A stretch of DNA of 64,000 bases from Xenopus tropicalis (lineage: Eukaryota > Chordata > Amphibia > Anura > Pipidae), in NCBI RefSeq assembly GCF_000004195.4, contig NC_030677.2, positions 104,196,329-104,260,328 of the forward strand. The letters run 5' to 3'. Under the pieces are notes generated by a model. That model was not told where the DNA came from. It saw only the letters and a list, made by a program, of their open reading frames with translations, and did not search any database. The position numbers and the translations under genes are program-made. This document shows, one piece after another, positions 56,701 to 64,000 of this stretch (within the stretch, counting starts at the first letter, position 1; each line of letters starts with the position of its first letter).

Positions 56701-59175
56701 TTATAATGGAGTCTATGGGAGATGGCCTTTCCGTAATTTGGAACTTTCAGGATAACGGGTTTCCGGATAAGGGATCCCATACCTGTAGTAGTTTGCATTA
56801 AAGCTTTATCACAGCAGTAAAGATGCCTAAGGAGTGCTCTCCTCAATCCTAACATCTGTAATATCTGTTTGTTTACACTTTCCAGAATATAAGCTTTCTA
56901 CAAAATGGTGAACATGTTTCCATTTGCACATTGGTAGTGAGCCTTAAATATAATAAATGTAGATAAATTCTGTTACATAGTAGATTCTGGTCAGGGACTA
57001 CAACAAAGAATGTTATAGAGGCTGTGGTGATACTTTTTCCAAGACAACTCATCAAGTCCAGTTGTTTCAGACTTACACTTACTGGATACTGTATAAGTAA
57101 AAGCACTTTTTCGATACTCCCAACAACCCTGTCATTCCAGCAATGAATGCACACCGAAGAGTTAAATTAAAAACTTAGGGGTTGATTCACCAAAGTGCGA
57201 TAAAACGAGCGTTATTTATAGCATAGAATAGTTAAAAATGTTATCACTTCTTATTTTTTGCGACTTAACGCTCGATTCACTAAAAGAACAGGTGTCATTA
57301 TTAAGAAGCGATGTTCTTTGCGTTATTTAACTCATGATGAGCGTTCTTTTTACGTTAATACCCACTGCGCGCGATATATTTCGCCACTTGCTATATTCGC
57401 ACACAATTTTATGCACATAACCATTACTTTCGGAAAACTACTGTTCTAAAAATTACCATTTCCCTGAAAACTGGAGGCTGCATCACTCTAGGGCCAACAC
57501 ATACTTGAAAAAATCCCACTGCAAAGTCCATGTTGTGTTGCCAAAAGCTCACGAACCACAATTTTCGTTAAGTACCGCCTGCCCCAAGTAGGTGTTCATA
57601 TTCGCACAGACTAATGCGATATTTAGCACGTTTAAAGGAGAAGGAAAGGCAAAGTCACTTGGGGGTGCCAAAATGTTAGGCACCCTAAGTGACTTTAATC
57701 GATTACCTTGTACCCCAGGGTACCTGTAGCGATGCGCTTCCTCCTTCCTTTTCCTAAAATGCAAGCGGTTGGCGCATGCGCAGTAGAGTGAAAAGCCAAC
57801 TCTTCTGTTAAAGTTCGGCTTTACACTCTACTGCCCATGCACGAGAAAGAGGAAGCGATGCAGCTACCCCGGGCTGGTGCTGTTCTCTCCGAACAGGGGC
57901 ACCAGCCCGGGGTAAAAGGTAAGCGATTTAAGTCACTTGGGGGTGCCTAACTTTGCCTTTCTTTCTCCTTTAACATTTAGTATTATTTCTATGCAAGAAT
58001 TAATGCAATGCAAGGTAAATAACACATTGCGATAGTGTGGTTTTTTGCGCATGCGATGTGCGTCGTAACGCATGCCAAATGACTGATGAATTGTGACTTA
58101 ATTATCGCATGCTTTTTAATGCAAAAAAGCATGTGATAACCGTTAACTGTGAATCTGCTCCTTAGATTAATACCTAAATATGCCAAGGCTAGTTTAGCAA
58201 ATTTACAACACTGATATAACCGATATAACTAAACCAAGTACTTAATATTATTTTGTATATGAATTTACCCTCTTTTCTTGCATTTTCTCAAAGGCTAATT
58301 GTGCTGGAGTCCTTTTATCCAAAGAAGGCTTTTTCTTTTCCTCTTCATTTTTCTTGCTAGTGATTATCTCTTGCATTATCTGATCATTAGCTTTGTTTTT
58401 TTTCTTTTTCCTACATGAAAGGAAATCATTAGAATGTTACAAGTACAAGAAAAAGTAACTTGTTTCTTGTCATTGCTCGTCTTTCTCTTATAGAAGAAAA
58501 AAAAATATTAGAGAACCTAAAGCAGACATACAATTTTCCCCAATATGGTGTAAATATTTTAGGATTTCCCCTACCATTTTGTTTCAGCATAAACTGGCTG
58601 TATAGGAGATGAATATAACGGATTATGTGATCCATTCAACTATGATCCTATATTTTAGATCAATTAACTGTGATTCTACTACACAATACATTAACTTTAC
58701 ATTATTTAATTTCTCCATAGGGTTCTTTGTATGCCATAATCGTTATTAATTATAATAGAATGTCCGTGTGAACACATTTAAATACAGTCACAGAAGCCTC
58801 ACTAAAAGTCATAAACAGATAATATACCCCAGTTTATGGAGAATATCTGGGCGCCAACACAGTAGGAATGTAAACAATGGTATGAAGCTTCAGGTTAGTA
58901 TATGGAAAGTTAACGAGAGGCGTTTGTTCTATACGCATAAACCTTCCCTCCGTGATATTTACAGCGATAAGGAAAGACTGTCCTGCCCCATAAAGGGATT
59001 CAATTTTTTCACCGTAACGACGTTTTGTTTTTGTTTTTAATCCCAGTAAAGATACAGCGCTATATGAACTAAAACCAAAATCAAATATAGCAAAGGCTTA
59101 CTTTTTCCCCAGGCTCATGTCTCCACATCCTTTTAGTTTTAAAGCACCCTTTTGGGCGCTCTCATATTCGGTCAT
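53707..59175 (-). CDS. fam32a: FAM32A, small lysine-rich nuclear protein, four exons, complete
   Basis: Exons, 5' to 3': 59102-59175, 58269-58410, 55091-55144 and 53707-53775. The total is 339 nt (112 residues plus TAA), the same length as human FAM32A, and all splice sites are GT-AG with matching phases. N-terminus MTEYESAQKGALKLKGCGDM, then a poly-Lys stretch across the exon 1/2 junction, SKKNEEEKKKPSLDKRTPAQ, LAFEKMQEKRQMERILKKAS, and the conserved tail DFNRHLDTLTEHYDIPKVSW plus TK. In the human protein the C-terminal tail enters the spliceosome active site and helps 3' splice-site docking (established knowledge). No lesion seen. Likely poly(A) signal AATAAA at 53543-53548. Confidence 0.97.
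55091..55144 (-). CDS. fam32a: fam32a exon 3 (54 nt)
   Basis: Acceptor ACCATAG, 18 codons QMERILKKASKTHKQRVE, donor GAG|GTAAGG. Confidence 0.95.
55310..55570. mobile_element. Remnant of the CAGGTATGGGATCC-ended MITE family
   Basis: CCCATAGACTCCATTTAAAT, CCTTGTACTTGATCTCAACT and ATTATGGAAAGACCCCTC match the family interior; the outer ends are degraded. In fam32a intron 2. Confidence 0.65.
55863..56168. mobile_element. T2-like MITE, truncated
   Basis: TTAAAGGAACCAAAAAAATG at the left; the interior matches the 24471 subfamily up to the second copy of GGCTACACAGCAG, then stops. In fam32a intron 2. Confidence 0.75.
56458..56787. mobile_element. MITE with TACAGGYATGGGAYC ends
   Basis: TACAGGCATGGGACCAGTTA to GGGATCCCATACCTGTA with TA flanks. 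Confidence 0.82.
57178..58163. mobile_element. Palindromic element, GGGGTTGATTCACCAAAGTG ends, with nested T2
   Basis: Left GGGGTTGATTCACCAAAGTG and right AACTGTGAATCTGCTCCTTA are inverted and imperfect. The interior has GCGTTA/TAACGC units as in 20793-21907. Split by a T2-like element at 57632-57973. Confidence 0.65.
57632..57973. mobile_element. T2-like MITE nested in a larger element
   Basis: TTAAAGGAGAAGGAAAGGCA to TGCCTTTCTTTCTCCTTTAA. The interior has GTCACTTGGGGGTGCC and TCTACTGCGCATGC in both orientations. Sister of 11970-12250. Confidence 0.85.
58269..58410 (-). CDS. fam32a: fam32a exon 2
   Basis: Acceptor CATGTAG. Poly-Lys, then NKANDQIMQEIITSKKNEEE through FEKMQEKR, donor AGG|GTAAAT. 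Confidence 0.95.
59102..59175 (-). CDS. fam32a: fam32a exon 1
   Basis: ATG at 59173-59175 (A at -3). Encodes MTEYESAQKGALKLKGCGDM plus SLGK and two bases, donor AAAAA|GTAAGC. Confidence 0.95.
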
Positions 59176-59345
59176 TTTCCTTCACCTACTACCAGCACCA
59201 ACTTCCGGTTTCCGGGGATACACTGTACGCAAGCGCACTGTTCCTAAGAGGTCCCCGGACGGAAGACGAGCTGCCTTTCGTGGCGTCATATGTGGAAAAC
59301 AAGGTGCCATTGGCTGGTAGCCTTGCAGTACGCTAATTGGTTATT
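59176..59345 (-). promoter_or_regulatory. fam32a: fam32a promoter region
   Basis: Directly upstream of the ATG the minus strand carries CCGGAAACCGGAAGTTGG (two ETS-type GGAA cores), TATGACGCCA (CRE-like half site) and CCAAT boxes (CCAGCCAATGG at about 59309 and AACCAATTAG at about 59335). No TATA box at the usual distance. This fits a housekeeping-type promoter. Confidence 0.55.
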
Positions 59346-59575
59346 ATACTTGCGAATCAAAAATCTTGTAACAGTAGAAGCGCTAGCAAAGGGAACGTTT
59401 TATAATGTTTTACAAGAGTCGTGAAGTGCCTCAAAAGTTGTAGTACAAAAAGGGCCGCAATAAAAGCATGGGGACTTCTTTTAAGTTCTTGACCGATAGG
59501 TTAAAATCATTGGTCTAGAATTAATGCTGATGAGTAGCATCTTGTTCAGAGATTATAATGGATATTTAACTGTGC

Positions 59576-60824
59576 TTAAAGGAGAACTAAAGCCTGACTA
59601 AACAAATAGCCTAGAATTGTACATTATGTAACCCCTTTTTGGCTGACAAGCACTTAAATATCAGGCTATGGGTAGAACATGGGGTACATGTGACTTTCTG
59701 AGGACGGGCCATCGCTTAGGTGGAAGAGACCTGGATGGAGATGAGGGTGTGGTTGAACTACAACGGATGACATGCTAATGTAGGTGCATATAATTAGGGA
59801 CGCCAGAGAGGTTCTGTAATTGAACTATACAGATCTTATTGTCAAAGACATGATGGAATGGTACAGGGATAATAAATACATAAATCAAGGCAGAGATAGC
59901 AGAACCCACTGAGGATAACAAAGGAGGATGCCACCGGTTTATCCCACCTCTTTTGAAATCTGGGCAGGGTAAAGCACCTGTCAGCTGGGCACCACTTTGG
60001 AAGCAGACTTCTCCAGAATAGATATTAATCTCTGGGGTAATGGCTTTGCTGCACTGGGGCCTGTTTCTGCACCCAGGCTCAGTGGGGCTGTTCTTAGGTA
60101 ACGGAAAGGCAGCCAAAGTGGAAGCCACTCCTCTTGCTAGACATTATATCAGTCTGCAATGGGAGTGGTCAGCCAGACTAAACCAATGGAATATAAAGTA
60201 TAGTGCAAACTAGATACATAGGACTCTACCTAGTAACAGTAGAATAAGTGAAGAGGTAGGGTTTAAAGCCATAGGGGAGCTAAACCCTTTGGGCAACCAC
60301 AGCCCTTTAGAAGGGAAGATCTGTGCCTCCAAAGATGCCCCAGTAGCTCCCCATCTTATTTTCCGCTGATTCCCTGCACATGCTCTTTGCTTTTGTTAGT
60401 TACTGAGCTTAGGGGCCGGCTTACAATATAATGTTTATATAGAATATAAATGTCACACTACAAGGCTGATTAGAAATTAATACAGATAATTACTTCATGG
60501 CAGCTCAGAAACCAGTGCAGTTAGAATCAGATGTTAGTCCTGTAGCATCAGCTTATATGACAGACAAACCTTGTTTTTTGCCTAATAATTTGTGATGACC
60601 CCTAAGCTTAGCTTCTCAATAGCTGCGTATAGCGCACTGAGCATGTGAGAGCGTCACAGACACTTCTAATAGATTTCAGTATGGTGACTTGCTGTGCGCA
60701 AATTTGAAGTAGTGGATCAGTACTACGATAGAGATGCTGAACCTTTAGGTTGGTTCAATAAATTTAGTATATAAAATATGGCATTTCTAGCCATATTCAT
60801 TTTTAGTGTTTAGTTCTCCTTTAA
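59576..60824. mobile_element. 1.25-kb TTAA-bounded T2-like element
   Basis: Starts TTAAAGGAGAACTAAAGCCT and ends GTGTTTAGTTCTCCTTTAA. Much longer than the other T2-like copies here. The middle (about 59650-60410) has a different character and may be a second insertion. No transposase recognised. Confidence 0.65.
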
Positions 60825-60911
60825 AGTATGAATAATACACTGGGCAATGCCAATATGTTAGGCACCCTTAAGGAAAACTATACCCCTAGAATGAACACTT
60901 AACCAACACAT

Positions 60912-61100
60912 AGGGGCACAATTACTAATCCACGAACGTCCGAAAAGCGTTTTTTCGTAATGATCGCTATTTTACGATTTTTCCGTAAATTGTCGCGACT
61001 TTTTTGTAGCCGTTACGACTTTTTAGCAAATTGTCGCAACTTTTTCGTAGCGTTACGACTTGCGCGAATTGTTGCGACTTTTTCGTAGCCGTCGCGCTGA
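60912..61100. mobile_element. Left part of a TTTACTAA-ended palindromic MITE
   Basis: GGGGCACAATTACTAATCCA then TTTTTCGTAGCGTTACGACT units; no right end found. Confidence 0.6.
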
Positions 61101-64000
61101 AAGTTTCGGATTCATTCAAGCTTCAGTATCGTGACTTTCCTTGGGCCAGGTTGGAGCTGCAGAGTATTATATATTAAATAGCCTATTAAAGAATCTTGCC
61201 AAACTGAAATATATATATCAGTAAATATTACCCTTTTACATTGAGCCACCATTTAGTGATGGGCTGTGTGCTCCCTCAGAGATCACATGACCAGAAATAA
61301 TGCATCTCTAACTGTAACAGGAAGTAGTGTGGGAGTAAAAGTCAGAACTCTGTCCATTATTTGGCTGATGTGGCCTAGCATGTATGTGTGCCTTGGCTCG
61401 TTTATGTGCACTGTGAATCCTATGATCCCAGGAGGTGGCCTTAATTCTTAAAATGACAATTTTCTATAATACTTAAAAAGTATATTTTTATGATAATAGT
61501 TTATTTAGATGAAGTAGGGTTTTATATATGAGCTTGTTTATGCAATATATTTTTATAGAGACCTGCATTTTTTGGGGGGTCAACAGCAATTCAGCCCACA
61601 GTGCCCTGTTGGGGCCAGTCCAACCCTGTACCCCAATATCCCAGTTTGGGTGCCAGTGTGCATGTGCTGTTTGCTGACCAAGATGGCTGCTGGGAACAGG
61701 TGGGGGGCCAATGCTGTTAAGCAGCTCTGTAGTTCTGGACATGCTATGGGGGAACAGCTAAGCTGTGTCAAATGTCAGTGAAGTGATTAAAATGGGGTCA
61801 CTGCTGCTAAAACTAAAAATTTGCCTGGGAGGATTTAATTTTCCTTTAAATAAAAATGTATACAATATATTCTATCAAAATGTAATCATTGCCTCATTTA
61901 TTAAGCTAAAAGTAGCATAACAATGCAAATGTGAGGTAAAAACCTTTTAAATATAAAATATAAATTGAACTTTTTTTTTAATCAGTGTTTTACTTGTTTA
62001 TAAAATGTTAATGAGGCTTTTTGCACCTATTGTTCTAGGGTTAGACAGAACTTGTCCCCTAACAATAGGCTAATATGTTAATGATCCCCCAATGGGGCCC
62101 ATACCAGAGGTGTGAAAGGGAGACTAGGGAAAACAAAACAGAAGAGCTTAGAATTGGTCTGACAGAGTTACACTGCGCTTTATTCCATTTTGAAAATGTC
62201 GGAAAAAATTGTTGTTAAAACGTAGTATAAATGTCGTTTAAACGTCAAATTCAGAAAAGTGTCAGTAAACTGTCTTTCTTTCACCAAAAATGGAAAAGTG
62301 GTGGTTGAGTCAGAATTTAGGCGGATTTCTGTGTCTGGTGTATGGGGATGATTGGGTCTCAGGAAGGACATCACAGACTTGAGCTACCAATGCAGGAAGA
62401 TTCTGGAATTGCCAGAATTTACTTTCCAAGTAGAGCTTTTGCCTGCCCATATGTAGAACTCATGTGCATGTGCAAAGTGTTAAAAGGATGCTGACACCAA
62501 ATACAAAATATGCAGTATTATTGGCATCAAGGTTCAGGTATGGGATCCCTTATCCGGAAACCCATTATCCTGAAAGCTCCGAATTACGGAAAGCCCGTCT
62601 CCCATAGACTCCATTTTAATTAAATAATACAGAATTTTAAAACTGATTTCCTTTTTCTCTGTAGTAATAAAACAGTACTTTGTAATTGATCCCAACTAAG
62701 TTATAAATAATCCTTATTAGATGCAATACAATCCTATTGGGTTTAATTAATGTTTTATTGATTTTTTAGTAGACTTAAGGTATGGAGATCCAAATTACAG
62801 AAAGATCCCTTATCCGGAAAACCCCAGGTCCCAAGCATTCTGGATAACAGGTCCCATGCCTGTATTACATAACCAAAGTATACACCTCTGTTTATAGAAT
62901 CTGCAATGCCATAGTTACAAAATGCCTAGATATATTTTGTAACAACCAAATTATATTTATTTTGTCTCCCATGTGAATAACCTGTGTTGCGTCTTCTGTC
63001 TACACATAGATGTCTAATGGAAACAGCAAAGGTGAAACAGCTAAAATAAATAAACAGCTCAGATTCTGTGGTGAGAATGGAATCCTTTGTACTTTACAGA
63101 GTTATATTAATGCACTTACCAGCACAAAGCTGGCAACTCTTCAACTTGTGTTTACATTTACAAAATACAAAAAGGCAAAGTTACTATTAATGCAATCTGT
63201 TAATTACAAAAAAATATATGACAGACATGTTATCTGGTACTGTACTGTAATGTGCAAAACAAGGGCAAAGCAACACTATACCATCACTGCAGTTATCTAT
63301 ATGAATCTGATCTAGTCTAAAGCTGGCCATATACATGTAAAGAATGATCTTTCCAACTACAAACATTCCTGGAAAGATTTTTGGTTTGTACCACTAATGT
63401 AATGAGCAAAATCCACCAGATGTGAGGTAAGAAACAAAAGGACTGTATGGATGTTGTATTAAGATTCAAAACACACTTACCAATATTAATGTTTTTTACA
63501 AATTGCCTTAATATAATGTTTAACTAACAATCCAAATTATATCCATAAGACAAAGATATTGGTTGGGATCATCAGACTTACAAACATGTACCAAACTACC
63601 CAAACATGAAGCCTTTTTCCACTGGCCAGTACTTTTAAAAAAATGTACTTCCTGGAGTAAAAAAAAACGTAACAGAGCAGTGTTCCACCATTTTCCCAGG
63701 CATCTTTAGAATGTTATTGTTGCTGACATGAAACAGAGTTGATTCTTACTGGACAGTATGACTGAACATAATTTAGAACTTTATCATTCATTTGCCATTT
63801 TAGCATTATTTTCTCTCAGTCATCTTTTATACCCCTTATGGAGCTGGTTATCTTACTTTAAATTTACAGGTATTTTGTATGTGTTGTCTTTTTATAGTTT
63901 GCTTTAAATATTTTTTCCTTTGCCTCTACAATGAAAAAAGGAGCAAAGAAATAAAATCAAACAAGCAAAACTAATATGTTTGTTTTAGCGCCAGTATGTA
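61100..64000. other. Intergenic, no gene seen
   Basis: Apart from the MITE at 62534-62864 and a single GGCCATATACATG end near 63317, I recognise nothing. Small ORFs have no splice context or motifs. Confidence 0.55.
62534..62864. mobile_element. MITE with CAGGTATGGGATCC ends
   Basis: TTCAGGTATGGGATCCCTTA to AACAGGTCCCATGCCTGTA. The best-preserved copy of this family in the window. Confidence 0.82.

Noticed and set aside
59775..60128. 117-codon minus-strand ORF
   Set aside because: Inside the TTAA-bounded element, no known motif or splice context.
1..64000. CRISPR arrays, bacterial operons, tRNA or rRNA genes
   Set aside because: Nothing resembling them seen; the window is animal nuclear DNA. 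Small RNA genes cannot be excluded by eye.

Overview
This is vertebrate nuclear DNA, almost certainly from a clawed frog (Xenopus or close kin). Genes are split by large GT-AG introns. The spaces between exons are full of short inverted-repeat DNA transposons, including many elements bounded by TTAA with AAGGRR-type ends (the Xenopus T2/Kolobok-like pattern), palindromic elements ending in GGGGCACATTTACTAA-type sequence, a family with CAGGTATGGGATCC-like ends, and two Tc1/mariner elements. Species and chromosome cannot be fixed from sequence alone.

Layout. 1-3963: no coding gene seen; probable gna15 5' flank. 3964-34765, plus strand: a complete seven-exon gene for the Gq-class G-protein subunit alpha-15 (gna15, 373 residues), with a 12.4 kb first intron. 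34766-43400: intergenic and repeat-rich. It holds a terminal-exon-like ORF with a poly(A) signal on the minus strand (36905-37187), a nested Tc1 element (38665-40761), and decayed signal-peptide-exon copies of the neighbouring protease (about 40976-41030, with a daughter fragment at 35196-35357). 43512-48275, minus strand: a complete five-exon granzyme-like secreted serine protease (254 residues). 51355-52440: a broken paralogue of that protease. 53707-59175, minus strand: complete four-exon fam32a (112 residues). 59176-64000: fam32a promoter region, then repeats.

The genes are not a functional unit. gna15 is a signalling subunit, the protease is a predicted granule enzyme, and fam32a is a small lysine-rich nuclear protein linked to the spliceosome. 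From general knowledge, human GNA15, granule serine proteases (GZMM, ELANE, PRTN3, AZU1, CFD) and FAM32A all lie on 19p13, so the window looks like a frog counterpart of part of that region.

No new multi-gene system was found. The most useful observations are: the protease locus with one intact gene and at least two decayed copies; an unusual predicted activation peptide and S1 pocket in the intact protease; an internal 'empty site' proving a TTAA insertion after the duplication; a perfect 95-bp-arm palindrome in gna15 intron 1; a Tc1 transposase reading frame broken by a single TGA; and an orphan terminal exon with a poly(A) signal. All exon joins were made by reading splice sites and phases by eye; no alignment was run.
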